Source: Duganella dendranthematis (lineage in GTDB: Bacteria; Pseudomonadota; Gammaproteobacteria; Burkholderiales; Burkholderiaceae_D). Taken from it: a DNA stretch of 64,000 nucleotides. Location: assembly GCF_012849375.1 (NCBI RefSeq), contig NZ_CP051684.1:682001-746000 (forward strand). The letters are read 5' to 3'. The first letter of the stretch is position 1. Each line of letters opens with the position of its first letter. Made by a program: the position numbers and the translations under genes. The notes beneath the pieces were generated by a model that saw only the letters and a list, made by a program, of their open reading frames with translations, was not told where the DNA came from and did not search any database. This document shows, one piece after another, positions 16,289 to 26,144 of the stretch.

Positions 16289-16930
16289 TCAAGGAATCGA
16301 CAACACCGCCTCGCCGCTGCTGACGTACATGCGCTCGTCCGGCTGCGCCATCACCGGATGGCCGCCGGTGAACGCGCCAAACGACGGCAGCACCATGCGC
16401 TGCGGCCCCACCAGGAAGCACGGCAGCAACAACGACTCCCAGCCCGAACGCAGCCGGTATACCGGATGCACATGCCCCGCCAGCACATACGACGGCACCA
16501 GCACGTCCGGGTGATGGCAAAACGCGAACGGCCCGATCACATGCGGCTCGTCCACCATCTCAATCTCCAGCTCCGCCGGCGGATCGCCCGCATGCGCATC
16601 ATGGTTGCCGCGCACCACGGTCAGACGCAGGTCGGGATGGCGCTGGCGCCAGGCCAGCATCGCCGCCAGCGTGGCCGGCGCATGGGCCGCCCGCGCATGC
16701 AGGAAGTCGCCGAGGAACATGACGTGGCGCACATCGTACTGCGCCAGCAGCGCATCCAGCCCCAGCAGATTGGCACTGGTGGTGCCCGCAGGCACCGGCA
16801 CGCCCAAGGCGCGGAACGAGGCGGCCTTGCCAAAGTGAATGTCGGCGATGATCAGCATGCCCTCGCGCGGCCAATAGGCGGCCTTTTGCGGCAACAGCAG
16901 CAGTTGTTCATTGGCCAGGGTCAGCATCAT
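16289..16930 (-). CDS. pdeM: ligase-associated DNA damage response endonuclease PdeM
   Basis: A 213-aa calcineurin-like metallophosphoesterase. Its metal-binding blocks are in order: [31 protein letters not shown] and LAGHVHPVY. This is the family that accompanies the ligase/helicase/exonuclease repair cluster. Its start overlaps the helicase stop by 4 nt (ATGA). It is the last gene of the four-gene operon 16289-22170. Confidence 0.92.
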   Translation of the reverse strand: MMLTLANEQLLLLPQKAAYWPREGMLIIADIHFGKAASFRALGVPVPAGTTSANLLGLDALLAQYDVRHVMFLGDFLHARAAHAPATLAAMLAWRQRHPDLRLTVVRGNHDAHAGDPPAELEIEMVDEPHVIGPFAFCHHPDVLVPSYVLAGHVHPVYRLRSGWESLLLPCFLVGPQRMVLPSFGAFTGGHPVMAQPDERMYVSSGEAVLSIP

Positions 16931-19425
16931 GGTCCAGCAGCCTTTTCGAGTTCGCGTACCAGACGGGCGACGCGGTCCGACAGTTTTTCTGTCGATAGTT
17001 TTTCACGGAAGCGCTCGACCATCAAGGCGAACCCGAATGGCGTGGCGCGTTTGATCGCATGGAACTGCACCCGGCGCGCCTGCAATTCCAGTAGTGTGGC
17101 GCGCAGTCGGCCCAGTTCCAGTTCCTGCTCCAACACTTCGCGCTGGGCCTGGGTCAGCAATAGATTGCCGGCGTCATGCTGGCGGAAGACCGCAAAGAAC
17201 AGGGACGACGACGCCTGCAACTGGCGCGCGCTCTTGCCCTGTCCCGGATAGCCCTGGAACACCAGGCCGGCAATGCGGGCAATTTCGCGGAAGCGGCGTT
17301 GTGACATTTCGGTGGCGTTGAGGCTGGCCAGCACGTCTTCCAGCAGATGCTCGGTGCTGAACAGATCGACATCGGCGCCGTGGGCGGCGTCCAGCAACGG
17401 CGCCCAGTCCAGTTCCTGCGCGGACAGCAGCTCGAAGCCATAGTCGTTGACGGCAATCGAAAACGTTACCGGCGTCATGCGGCCGACGCGGTACGCCAGC
17501 AGCGACGCCAGCCCGACGTGCACCGAGCGCCCGGCAAACGGAAACATGAACAGATGACGGCCCTCGCGGCTGTGCATGGTTTCGATGACGGTGGCGTCCG
17601 GCGTCGGCAGCGACGACCAGCGCTGCTGGATCTCCAGCAAGGGTTTGAGTGCCTGCATTTCCGGCCCCTCGTAGCGCTCCAGCGTGGCGAGCCGCAATTG
17701 CTCCAGCGCCGCATGCGCCAGCTCGGACGACATCGGCATGCGACCGCCCTGCCAGCGCGGCACCGCCCCCTTGGCGCCGGTGGCGCGCCGCACGTAAGCG
17801 GTCATCTCGTGCAGCCGCACAAATTCCAGGATGCGGCCGGCGAACAGGAAATGGTCGCCCTTGCGCAAGCGGGCGATGAACGATTCCTCCACGCTGCCGA
17901 GCCGTCCGCCGCTGACGTATTTCACTTGCAGCGACGAATCGGAAACAATGGTGCCGATACCCATGCGGTGGCGGCGACCGATCGCCGCGTCGGGCACGCG
18001 ATAGACGCCCTGCTCGTCCGGCAGCACGCGGCGGTATTCGGGATACGCCGTCAGCGTCTGGCCACCGCGTGCCACGAAGTCCAGCGCCCATTGCCACTCC
18101 TCATCGCTCAGGTGGCGGAACGACCAGGCGCTGCGCACTTCGGCCAGCAACTCATCCGGCCGGAAACCACCACCCAGCGCGATGGTCACCAAATGCTGCA
18201 CCAGCACGTCCAGCGGCTTGTCCGGCACCGGCCGCGCTTCGATGTCGCGCGCGGCGACGGCGTGGATGGCGCCGGCCGCTTCCAGCAATTCCATGCTTTG
18301 CGTTGGCACCAGCGTCAGGCGCGAGATGCGGCCGGGCGCGTGCCCACTGCGGCCGGCGCGCTGCAACAACCGGGCGATACCTTTGGCGCTGCCGATTTGC
18401 AGCACGCGCTCCACCGGCAAAAAGTCGACGCCCAGGTCAAGGCTGGAAGTGCACACCACGGCTTTCAGCTGGCCCTGCTTGAGGCCCTGCTCCACCCACT
18501 CGCGCACTTCCTTGTCCAGCGAGCCGTGATGCAGTGCGATCAGCCCAGCCCAGTCGGGACGCGCGTCCAACATGTGCTGATACCACAGCTCGGCCTGCGA
18601 GCGGGTGTTGGTGAACACCAGCGTGGTGGACGCCTGTTCGATTTCGCGTATCACCGGCTGCAACATCTGCACGCCCAGGTGGCCGCCCCAAGGGAAGCGC
18701 GACGGATTTTCAGGAATCAGCGTATCCACCAGCAGCTCTTTGCTGACATGGCCTTCGATGATGACGCCTTCCGGCATCAGCACATCGCGCGCCCGTTCCA
18801 GATTGCCGAGCGTGGCCGATAAGCCCCACACCAGCAGCGACGGATTCCACTGCCGCAAGCGCGCCAGCGCCAGCTGGGTCTGCACGCCGCGCTTGTTACC
18901 CATCAGCTCGTGCCATTCGTCGATGATGATCATTTGCAGCTGCTTGAAGCGGTCGGCGGCGTCCGGATGGCTCAGCAGCAGCGTCAGGCTTTCCGGCGTG
19001 GTGATCAGCGCATCGGGCAGGCGCTTGTTCTGGCGCGCACGTTGGGCCGAGCTGGTATCGCCGGTGCGGGCTTCCACTTGCCAGTCGGGAGCGGCGTCCT
19101 GCAAGGCGCGCAAGGTGTCGGCGGCCAGTGCGCGCATCGGCGTGATCCACAGCACGCGCAGGCCGGTCTTTGGCGTGCTGCGCGCCGTGTCGCTGGCATC
19201 GGCAGGCATGCGGCGCGTGCGAGAACGCAGGGCGTTGGCGCGGCCAAGCAAGCGCTCACCATAACCGGCGCGCTGCAAGGCGGCGAACCACACAGCATAG
19301 GTCTTGCCGGAACCGGTGGTGGCGTGCAGCAGGCCGGAGCGGCCTTCGGCGGCGGCTTCCCATACGGCGCGCTGGAACGGGAACACCGTCCAGCCGCGCG
19401 CGGCGAACCAGGCTTCCGCCTTCAT
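16927..19425 (-). CDS. ligase-associated DNA damage response DEXH-box helicase (Lhr-like)
   Basis: An 832-aa superfamily 2 helicase. It has a Walker A ([13 protein letters not shown], Lys41), DEWHEL as the DEXH box, WGLSATLGN (motif III), [11 protein letters not shown] (IV) and [13 protein letters not shown] (VI). The C-terminal half is the Lhr-type region. It overlaps the upstream ligase stop and the downstream pdeM start by 4 nt each, so the genes are translationally coupled. The cluster is thought to act in DNA repair. Confidence 0.94.
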   Translation of the reverse strand: MKAEAWFAARGWTVFPFQRAVWEAAAEGRSGLLHATTGSGKTYAVWFAALQRAGYGERLLGRANALRSRTRRMPADASDTARSTPKTGLRVLWITPMRALAADTLRALQDAAPDWQVEARTGDTSSAQRARQNKRLPDALITTPESLTLLLSHPDAADRFKQLQMIIIDEWHELMGNKRGVQTQLALARLRQWNPSLLVWGLSATLGNLERARDVLMPEGVIIEGHVSKELLVDTLIPENPSRFPWGGHLGVQMLQPVIREIEQASTTLVFTNTRSQAELWYQHMLDARPDWAGLIALHHGSLDKEVREWVEQGLKQGQLKAVVCTSSLDLGVDFLPVERVLQIGSAKGIARLLQRAGRSGHAPGRISRLTLVPTQSMELLEAAGAIHAVAARDIEARPVPDKPLDVLVQHLVTIALGGGFRPDELLAEVRSAWSFRHLSDEEWQWALDFVARGGQTLTAYPEYRRVLPDEQGVYRVPDAAIGRRHRMGIGTIVSDSSLQVKYVSGGRLGSVEESFIARLRKGDHFLFAGRILEFVRLHEMTAYVRRATGAKGAVPRWQGGRMPMSSELAHAALEQLRLATLERYEGPEMQALKPLLEIQQRWSSLPTPDATVIETMHSREGRHLFMFPFAGRSVHVGLASLLAYRVGRMTPVTFSIAVNDYGFELLSAQELDWAPLLDAAHGADVDLFSTEHLLEDVLASLNATEMSQRRFREIARIAGLVFQGYPGQGKSARQLQASSSLFFAVFRQHDAGNLLLTQAQREVLEQELELGRLRATLLELQARRVQFHAIKRATPFGFALMVERFREKLSTEKLSDRVARLVRELEKAAGP

Positions 19426-21041
19426 GACGCCACAAGCAGGCTTTTGAGTGACTCCAGCGTGTCGGCCTCGTCCACGGATTTATCTTCGCGCCGCCGCAGG
19501 ATGCGCGGAAAGCGCACGGCGATGCCGGATTTGTGGCGCGGCGAACTGGCGATGCCTTCAAAGCCGATTTCAAACACCATGCTCGGCGTCACGCTGCGCA
19601 CCGGTCCGAATTTCTCGATGGTGGTCTTGCGGATCGCCTGGTCCACCTGCGCAATCTCCACATCCGTCAGGCCGGAATAGGCTTTGGCGAACGGCACCAG
19701 GTTGCGTTCCTGATCCCACACGGCGAAGGTGTAGTCGGTGTACAGGGAAGCGCGGCGGCCGTGCCCAGCCTGCGCGTAGATCAGCACCGCATCCACACTG
19801 TAGGGATCGATCTTCCACTTCCACCAGGTGCCGACGCTCTTGGTGCGGCCGACGCCGTAGCGCGCATCGACCGCCTTCAGCATCATGCCCTCGACGCCGC
19901 GCTCGCGCGATTCGGCGCGGATCTCGGCCAGGTGCTCCCAGCTGTCCGCCACGATCAACGGCGCCAGCCTCAGCTGCGGCGTCCCTTGCAAACTGCCGAT
20001 CAGTTGTTCCAGCAGCATTCGCCGCTCGGCTTGCGGCAGGTCGCGCAGATCGCGGCCGTCCAGTTCCAGCAGGTCATAGGCCACCATCACGGCGGGCAAT
20101 TCGCCCAGCAGGCGCGCCGACACTTGTTTGCGGCCCATGCGTTTTTGCAGGTCGGCGAACGGCGCCGGTGCGGTGCCGCCGTGCCAGATCAGGATTTCGC
20201 CGTCCAGCACCACGCCGTCCGGCAGGCGCAGCGCCGCCAGTTCGGGGAAGCGTTCGGTGATCAGGTCTTCGCCGCGCGACCATAGCCAGTTCTTGCCTTC
20301 GCGCCGCACCAGTTGCGCGCGCATGCCATCGTATTTCCATTCGACTTGCCAGTTGGCCAGGTCGCCCAGTGTGGATGGCTCCCGTTCCAGCTGGTGCGCC
20401 AGGAAGAATGGGTATGGCTGGCCGCCCCGCTGCGCCAGTTCTTCCGGCGCGTGGGCGGCCGTCAACTGCTTGAACCCGGCGGCGGTTGGGCTGACGCTGC
20501 CGTCGGTCCAGCCCATCAGGCGCTGGGCGATCAGTTTGCTGTCGAGGCCGGCGATGGCGCTCAGCGCGCGCGTCACCAGCAAGCGCGAGACGCCGACGCG
20601 GAAACCGCCGCCGATCAGCTTTGTCAGCAGGAAGCGTTCGCGGGTGTCGAGCTGGTCCCAGTAGGTGAACAATGCTGTCCGCACGGTTTCCGGCGGTGCG
20701 CCGCGCAAGGGCGCGATGCCGAGTTCGATCCAGTCGGCCAGGCCGATTTCGCTTGGGTGGGTCGGCGGCGGCAGCACCAGGGCGATGGTTTCGGCCAGAT
20801 CGCCAACCGAGTGGTAACACTCGTCGAACAGCCATTCGTCGAGACCGGCGTATTCCATCGCGTACTGGCGCAGCAGCTTGGTCGGCACCGCCTGGCGCGG
20901 TTTGCCACCGGCGAGAAAGTAAACGGCCCAGGCGGCGTCTTGCGGCGCGGCAGTGGTGAAATAGGTTTGCAGCGCCGCCAACTTGCGGGTGGTGGACGTG
21001 GTCTCGTCCAATTCGGCGTACAGGCGGGCGAAGTCACGCAT
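19422..21041 (-). CDS. ATP-dependent DNA ligase (ligase-associated DNA damage response cluster)
   Basis: A 539-aa ligase that seals nicks using ATP. The catalytic lysine is Lys236 in [17 protein letters not shown] (motif I). LDGEILIW (motif III), [19 protein letters not shown] (IV) and WWKWKID (V) follow. The N-terminal 220 residues match the all-helical DNA-binding domain of this group. I chose ATG at 21041, which begins [13 protein letters not shown] and overlaps the exonuclease stop by 8 nt. The bacterium's replicative ligase would be the NAD-dependent LigA elsewhere. Confidence 0.94.
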   Translation of the reverse strand: MRDFARLYAELDETTSTTRKLAALQTYFTTAAPQDAAWAVYFLAGGKPRQAVPTKLLRQYAMEYAGLDEWLFDECYHSVGDLAETIALVLPPPTHPSEIGLADWIELGIAPLRGAPPETVRTALFTYWDQLDTRERFLLTKLIGGGFRVGVSRLLVTRALSAIAGLDSKLIAQRLMGWTDGSVSPTAAGFKQLTAAHAPEELAQRGGQPYPFFLAHQLEREPSTLGDLANWQVEWKYDGMRAQLVRREGKNWLWSRGEDLITERFPELAALRLPDGVVLDGEILIWHGGTAPAPFADLQKRMGRKQVSARLLGELPAVMVAYDLLELDGRDLRDLPQAERRMLLEQLIGSLQGTPQLRLAPLIVADSWEHLAEIRAESRERGVEGMMLKAVDARYGVGRTKSVGTWWKWKIDPYSVDAVLIYAQAGHGRRASLYTDYTFAVWDQERNLVPFAKAYSGLTDVEIAQVDQAIRKTTIEKFGPVRSVTPSMVFEIGFEGIASSPRHKSGIAVRFPRILRRREDKSVDEADTLESLKSLLVAS

Positions 21042-22170
21042 GCTCCGCTCCTTCGGCAGCCGGGAATGCAGGGAGGCCGGGGCCAGCCGCAGCAGCCGAG
21101 TCGCCAGCGCGGGCGGCGACGGCGGCCGGGGCCGCGGCGCCATCGGCAGGCGCTGCGGCGCTGTCAGCAGTCGCAGCATCGTCGGCCTCATCGTCGCCAT
21201 ATTCGGTATCGAAGCCGCTGGCCTGCAAGCCTTGCGCCTGTAGCCAGCGCACCAGCACCGCAATCGAGCCGTGCGTCACGATCACGCGCTGCGCGCCGGT
21301 GGCGCCGATCGCCTCCAGCAAACCCGGCCAGTCGGCATGATCGGACAGCACAAAGCCACGATCGACACCCCGCCGGCGACGGGCGCCGCGCAGCTGCATC
21401 CAGCCGCTGGCAAAGGCATCGCTGTAATCGCCAAAGCGCTTGATCCAGGGTGAGCCGGCAGCCGACGGCGGCGCCAACACAATCGACCTGCTGATCTCGC
21501 TCTTGGGCACATCAGCCACCATCACAGTCGACGGCAACCACACGCCCTCATCGCGATACACCTGGTTCAAGGTCTGCACCGCACCATGGCAGATGATCGG
21601 CCCATTAGAAGGATCCAGCCCGCTCAACAGCCGCTGCGCCTTGCCAAAGCTATAGCCCAGCAGCACACTGGCGCGGCCCTGCGCCGCATTGGCCGCCCAC
21701 CATTGGTTGACGTCCTCAAAGATTTGCTGCTCCGGCTGCCAGCGGTAAATCGGCAGGCCGAAGGTCGATTCGGTGATGAAGGTATCGCAGCGCACCGGCT
21801 CGAACGGCGTGCAGGTGCGGTCCGCCTCGACCTTGTAATCGCCCGACGCCACCCACACCTCGCCCCGATAGTCCATGCGCACCTGGGCCGATCCCAGCAC
21901 ATGGCCGGCCGGATGCAGCGACACCGTCACGCCGTTATGCACCACCTGCTCGCCATACGCCAGCCCGGTGATATTGATCGGCCCCAGCCGCGACTTCATC
22001 ACATTTACGCCCGGCGCTGCCGTCAGATAATGCTGATGACCGCCGCGCGCATGGTCGCCGTGCGCATGGGTGATGACGGCACGCTCCACCGGCCGCCACG
22101 GGTCGATGTAAAACTGGCCGGGCACGCAATACAGCCCTTCCTTGCGGACGATCACCATATCTGCGGACAT
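21034..22170 (-). CDS. ligase-associated DNA exonuclease (metallo-beta-lactamase/beta-CASP fold)
   Basis: A 378-aa nuclease of the family found next to this ligase and helicase. The metal site is THAHGDHARGG (HxHxDH), then LHPAGHVLGSAQV and ASGDYKVE; SDHADWPGLLEAI and VTHG follow in the C-terminal part. The last 50 residues are an Ala/Pro-rich tail after DTEYGDDEADD, which is unlikely to be part of the fold. First gene of the repair operon. Confidence 0.92.
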   Translation of the reverse strand: MSADMVIVRKEGLYCVPGQFYIDPWRPVERAVITHAHGDHARGGHQHYLTAAPGVNVMKSRLGPINITGLAYGEQVVHNGVTVSLHPAGHVLGSAQVRMDYRGEVWVASGDYKVEADRTCTPFEPVRCDTFITESTFGLPIYRWQPEQQIFEDVNQWWAANAAQGRASVLLGYSFGKAQRLLSGLDPSNGPIICHGAVQTLNQVYRDEGVWLPSTVMVADVPKSEISRSIVLAPPSAAGSPWIKRFGDYSDAFASGWMQLRGARRRRGVDRGFVLSDHADWPGLLEAIGATGAQRVIVTHGSIAVLVRWLQAQGLQASGFDTEYGDDEADDAATADSAAAPADGAAAPAAVAARAGDSAAAAGPGLPAFPAAEGAEHA

Positions 22171-22246
22171 AAACGGCTTTCATTTTCTGAAGATAGCCGA
22201 TTGTCACGCCCGGCTGCGCTCCCGTCTGTGAGAGAACGCACCGAGG

Positions 22247-22429
22247 CTAGAGGGTATCGATCACTTCCGCCATAAAGGCAATGTTATCGTCTTCCTCATA
22301 TACGATATGCACGCGCTCCTCGCCGACCATCAGCAAGGCGTCGATATCGATAGTGGGCGGCGGTGGCGACTCAACGTGTTTTGGCTTGTTGTGACGCGGC
22401 GGCTCAGCGTTCTTTTTTCTGGTGGACAT
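22247..22429 (-). CDS. hypothetical small protein
   Basis: A 60-aa product starting MSTRKKNAEPPRHNKPKHVE, with a Pro run and an acidic C-terminus (VGEERVHIVYEEDDNIAFMA). I do not recognise it. There is no signal peptide or membrane segment. GGGG lies 6 nt before the ATG at 22429. It ends 76 nt upstream of the exonuclease start on the same strand, so it might be the first gene of the repair operon or independent. Confidence 0.55.
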   Translation of the reverse strand: MSTRKKNAEPPRHNKPKHVESPPPPTIDIDALLMVGEERVHIVYEEDDNIAFMAEVIDTL

Positions 22430-22596
22430 ATTTACCCCGCTTGGTGAATGACGCGCTGCCCACCAGAGTATCCTGCACACGGCCGTTCCGCTATCAGATA
22501 CTGCCTACAAAAAGGGTAGGAAGTCTTCGTAATTTGGCCGGATCGGCTACCATAGAGGCCTCGGCGCGCCTGCGCTTATTTTCAGAACAACACATC

Positions 22597-23103
22597 ATGA
22601 CCTTCACCCTCAGCGACAACGCTTACGGCACCGACAGCGCCGACGCCAAAAATGCCATGTACAACGACCTGCGCCCACAGCTGCAAGGCCTGCTGCACGG
22701 CGAGACCGATTTGATCGCCAACACCGCCAATTTCAGCTCGCTGGTATTCAACACCATGCCGGGCCTGAACTGGGCCGGCTTCTACTTCCTCAAAGGCGAT
22801 GAACTGGTGCTCGGCCCGTTCCAGGGCAAGCCGGCCTGCATCCGCATCAAGAAAGGCCGTGGCGTCTGCGGCACCACCGTGGTGGAAGGCAAAGCCATCG
22901 TCGTGCCGGACGTGCACGCCTTCCCGGGCCACATCGCCTGCGACGTCAATTCGCGTTCGGAGCTGGTGGTGCCGGTGCGCGGCCCGGACGGCGCCATCGT
23001 CGGCGTGTTCGACCTCGATAGCCCGCTGCCGAACCGCTTCGACCAAACCGACGCCGACGGCATCGAAGCGCTGATCAAGCTGCTGGAAGCCACGCTGGCT
23101 TAA
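22597..23103 (+). CDS. msrC: free methionine-(R)-sulfoxide reductase (GAF domain)
   Basis: Reduces free methionine-(R)-sulfoxide in the cytosol. The 168-aa protein is a single GAF domain with Cys81, Cys91 and Cys115 (KPACIRIKKGRGVCG and HIACDVNSRSELVVP). These have the same 10- and 24-residue spacing as the catalytic and resolving cysteines of the E. coli enzyme. LNWAGFYFL and GPFQGKPAC are family hallmarks. I chose ATG at 22597; an earlier open frame has no conserved sequence. Its stop overlaps the converging sigma-factor stop by 4 nt. Confidence 0.93.
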   Translation: MTFTLSDNAYGTDSADAKNAMYNDLRPQLQGLLHGETDLIANTANFSSLVFNTMPGLNWAGFYFLKGDELVLGPFQGKPACIRIKKGRGVCGTTVVEGKAIVVPDVHAFPGHIACDVNSRSELVVPVRGPDGAIVGVFDLDSPLPNRFDQTDADGIEALIKLLEATLA

Positions 23104-24365
23104 TGCGCCTGGGCGCGCGCCAGCAGCAGCTGGCGTTCGCGCTCGTTCTGTGTCAGCGACGCGGCGCGGCCGAACTCCAGGCGCGCTTCGTCGTGACGTC
23201 CCAGCTTGGCCAGCAAGTCGCCACGCACGCTGGGCAGCAAATGGTAGTACTTCAACGCCGGCGCTGCCAGCAAACCATCTACCACCTCCAGTCCCGCCTG
23301 CGGACCGTACGCCATCGACAGCGCCACAGCGCGATTCAACTCGACGATTGGGGACGGCGACAACTGCGCCAGAGCGTCATACAGCGCGGCGATTCGCGGC
23401 CAGTCGGTATCCTGCGCCTGCCGGGCGCGCGCGTGACAGGCGGCGATGGCGGCCTGCAGCCCGTACGGCCCGAGGCCACGGCCGCTGCGTTCGGCGCGTG
23501 CCAGCGCCGCCAGTCCGCGCCGGATCAGCAACTGATCCCAGCGCGCGCGATCCTGTTCCAGCAACAGAATCGGCTCCCCGGCCGGCCCTACGCGGGCGCG
23601 GGCGCGCGAGGACTGGATTTCCATCAGCGCCACCAGCCCGTGCACTTCCGCTTCGTCCGGCTGCAAGCCGGCCAGCACGCGCCCCAGCCGCAACGCTTCC
23701 TCGCACAGCGCGGGCCGCATCCAGTCGGCGCCGGCGCTGGCGGAATAGCCTTCGTTGTAGATCAGGTAGATCACTTGCAGCACCGACGCCAGCCGCTCGT
23801 GCAGCTCATGCGCGCGCGGCGGCTCGAACGGCACCTTGGCCTCGGCCAGCGTGCGCTTGGCGCGCACAATACGCTGCGCCACGGTCTTTTCCGGCACCAG
23901 GAAGGCGCGGGCGATTTCCTCGGTGCTCAAACCGCCCAGCATGCGCAAGGTCAGCGCAACGCGGCCATCGGTCGGCAGAACCGGATGACAGGCCACAAAC
24001 ACCAGCCGCAGCACATCGTCGCCAATGTCGTTTTCCAGCGCCTCGGCCACCGCGTGCTCCAGATCGGGCGCGGCGTCTTGCAGCAGCTGGTCGATTTCAT
24101 AGCTCAGTTGCGGTTCTTTTTCGTGATGCAGCTGGCGGCGGCGCAGCGCGTCCAGCGCGCGGTTCTTGGCGACGGTGGTCAGCCAGGCGGCCGGCTGTTC
24201 CGGCACGCCGCTGTCCGGCCAGCGCTCCAGCGCCAGCACCAGTGCGTCCTGCGCCAGTTCCTCGGCCTGGCCGACGTCGCGCAGCATGCGCGCCAACACG
24301 GCGATGATTTTGGCGGACTCCATCCGCCATACCGCTTCAACGATTTTGTGAACGTCAGCCGCCAC
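23100..24365 (-). CDS. ECF sigma factor, ECF42 type with C-terminal TPR-like extension
   Basis: A 421-aa RNA polymerase sigma factor. Sigma-2 (about 10-80): LRDVGQAEELAQDALVLAL and WLTTVAKNRALDALRR. Sigma-4 (about 125-180): RMLGGLSTEEIARAFLVP and EKTVAQRIVRAKRTL. The 240-residue helical extension (NEGYSASAG, LCEEALRLGRVLAGL, ELNRAVALSMAYGP) is typical of ECF42 sigma factors, which are linked to DGPF/YCII genes rather than an anti-sigma factor. I chose GTG at 24365, overlapping the YCII gene's stop by 11 nt. It presumably controls its own operon. Confidence 0.9.
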   Translation of the reverse strand: MAADVHKIVEAVWRMESAKIIAVLARMLRDVGQAEELAQDALVLALERWPDSGVPEQPAAWLTTVAKNRALDALRRRQLHHEKEPQLSYEIDQLLQDAAPDLEHAVAEALENDIGDDVLRLVFVACHPVLPTDGRVALTLRMLGGLSTEEIARAFLVPEKTVAQRIVRAKRTLAEAKVPFEPPRAHELHERLASVLQVIYLIYNEGYSASAGADWMRPALCEEALRLGRVLAGLQPDEAEVHGLVALMEIQSSRARARVGPAGEPILLLEQDRARWDQLLIRRGLAALARAERSGRGLGPYGLQAAIAACHARARQAQDTDWPRIAALYDALAQLSPSPIVELNRAVALSMAYGPQAGLEVVDGLLAAPALKYYHLLPSVRGDLLAKLGRHDEARLEFGRAASLTQNERERQLLLARAQAH

Positions 24366-25167
24366 GGGCCGCTTTACTGAATGCGTTGCGCAGCCCCGCT
24401 TCCAGCAATTCGGCGCGCAGGCGTTCTTCCGCCTTGACCATCTCCGGCGTGAACTCCTGGCGGTCGATGCGTTCGCAGGCCTCGCGGATTTCCAGCGTGA
24501 TCTCGCCCGGCTGCGGATAGGGATAAGTCTTGGCCCAGGCAATCGCTTCCTCGAGCGAGGCGGCCTGGATCATCCAGTAGCCGGCGATCAGCTCCTTCAC
24601 TTCGGTGAACGGGCCGTCCACCACCGAAGTGCGCGAGTTGGCGTAGTGGACGCGGGCGGCGGTGTCCGTTCCCTTCAGTCCTTCGCCGGCCAGCAGCACG
24701 CCCTGCTGCACGCCGCTTTCATTAAACGCGTTCATCACATCGATGACTTCCGGCGGCGGTTCGGCGTTGGCTTCCGCATACACGTCCGAACGCAGGAAAA
24801 TCACATAGCGCTTCAACGCTTCATTGCGCTTTGGAATAGTGCCGGCCGCCGTGCCGCGCTCATCGAAGCCGACGCAGTTCCCGGGGCAGCCGGCGTCGCG
24901 GATTTCATACACTGCGCCGCTGTCGAACAAGGGCCACCAGCGCACCTGTTCGACGATGTCCTCGCGCGACGCCGCCTCCAGCAGCACGAAGCCGGCGATC
25001 AGCTCCTTCGGCGGAAACGGGCCTTTCAGCTCGCCCCATTCGCCGTCACGGCGCTGCAAGCGCACCGCCTCCACGCTGGGGCGCAGGAAAATGCCCGGCT
25101 CCAGCGCTGGCGGTTGTATCCCTCGTTCCGTGCTTTGATTGGCGCGGCGCAGTACCATGAATTCCAT
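24355..25167 (-). CDS. tandem YCII/DGPF-domain protein
   Basis: A 270-aa protein made of two YCII-like domains. The second (about 115-230) has the DGPF signature: RTSVVDGPFTEVKELIAGYW. The first (about 1-105) keeps ELKGPFPPKELIAGFVLLEA, with Lys in place of the Asp. YCII proteins have a ferredoxin-like fold; function is mostly unknown, and the family is regularly encoded beside ECF42 sigma factors. Upstream lies a single-domain relative (25204-25617) and downstream the sigma factor. Confidence 0.87.
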   Translation of the reverse strand: MEFMVLRRANQSTERGIQPPALEPGIFLRPSVEAVRLQRRDGEWGELKGPFPPKELIAGFVLLEAASREDIVEQVRWWPLFDSGAVYEIRDAGCPGNCVGFDERGTAAGTIPKRNEALKRYVIFLRSDVYAEANAEPPPEVIDVMNAFNESGVQQGVLLAGEGLKGTDTAARVHYANSRTSVVDGPFTEVKELIAGYWMIQAASLEEAIAWAKTYPYPQPGEITLEIREACERIDRQEFTPEMVKAEERLRAELLEAGLRNAFSKAARGG

Positions 25168-25203
25168 TACATCGAGCTCCCGATTGACTTAGGCATTAAG
25201 GTA

Positions 25204-25617
25204 TCACAGGCGCGCCCGTAAAGCCTCCTCCTGGGCCACCACTTCCGGCGTGGCGGCGTCGCCAAAGTCGCTCATTTCATACACTTGACGGATTTCGATG
25301 TCCGACGGCACATCGAATGGATTCGGACAGCGCTTCATCCACTCAATCGCCTCTTCCTTCGATTTCACCTGGATCAGCCAGAAACCGGCGATCAACTCCT
25401 TGGTCTCGGAGAACGGGCCGTCGGTCACGGTGCGGCTGGCGCCGTCGAAATGGATGCGCGCGCCTCTGGCGGTCGGATGCAGGCCCTCGCCCGCCAGCAG
25501 CACGCCGGCGTTGACCAGTTCCTCGTTGAACTTGCCCATGGCGGTCATCAGCTCGGTGCTGGGCAGCTTGCCCGCTTCGGAGTCGGCGGTGGCTTTTACA
25601 ATGATCATGAATCGCAT
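25204..25617 (-). CDS. YCII/DGPF-domain protein
   Basis: A 137-aa single-domain protein starting MRFMIIVKATADSEAG, with GVLLAGEGLHPT and TVTDGPFSETKELIAGFWLI, the family's DGPF signature. The fold is ferredoxin-like and the reaction unknown. It lies 10 nt after the VOC gene stop and 36 nt before the tandem YCII gene, so all are likely in one ECF42-controlled operon. Confidence 0.9.
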   Translation of the reverse strand: MRFMIIVKATADSEAGKLPSTELMTAMGKFNEELVNAGVLLAGEGLHPTARGARIHFDGASRTVTDGPFSETKELIAGFWLIQVKSKEEAIEWMKRCPNPFDVPSDIEIRQVYEMSDFGDAATPEVVAQEEALRARL

Positions 25618-25627
25618 GCGGCGCTCC

Positions 25628-26068
25628 TTACTGACATTCGGACTGCTGTTTCATCGCTTCCATCATCTCGGCCGGCGTCATGTCCTTGATGTGGGTGGCG
25701 ATGGACCAGTGATGGCCGAACGGATCGGTGACCTGCCCGTAGCGGTCGTCCCAGAACATATCGGCCGGCGCCATGCGCACCGAGGCGCCGGCGTCCACCG
25801 CCTGCTGGAACGAGGCGTCCACGTCCGGCACAACCATATGCAGCGTGACCGGGCTGCCTTTCAGCGCCTTCGGCCCGAGACCGCCGTATTCGGGGAAGTC
25901 ATCGGCCAGCATGATGGTGGAGTTGCCGATGGTGAGGGCGGCATGCATGATGCGGCCGTTATCGCCAGGCATGCGCATCTGCTCGACGGCGTTGAAGGCT
26001 TTTTTATAGAACTCGATAGCGTCGGCGGCGCCTTCGCATACCAGGTGTGGAATCACGGTGGTGGTCAT
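25628..26068 (-). CDS. VOC-family protein (PhnB/glyoxalase-like)
   Basis: A 146-aa vicinal-oxygen-chelate protein: TVIPHLVCEGAADAIEFYKK, MHAALTIGNSTIMLADDFPE, VVPDVDASFQQAVDAGA and RYGQVTDPFGHHWSIATH. The pattern is that of PhnB-like proteins, whose substrates are usually unknown. It is the first gene of the operon with two YCII proteins and the ECF42 sigma factor, and genes of this kind are frequent in such operons. Confidence 0.9.
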   Translation of the reverse strand: MTTTVIPHLVCEGAADAIEFYKKAFNAVEQMRMPGDNGRIMHAALTIGNSTIMLADDFPEYGGLGPKALKGSPVTLHMVVPDVDASFQQAVDAGASVRMAPADMFWDDRYGQVTDPFGHHWSIATHIKDMTPAEMMEAMKQQSECQ

Positions 26069-26144
26069 GATGGTCTCCTTGGGTTGACGAGTAAGTCACT
26101 CTACCCCTACGACGCACCAGCAACACACAAATCGACACGATTTT

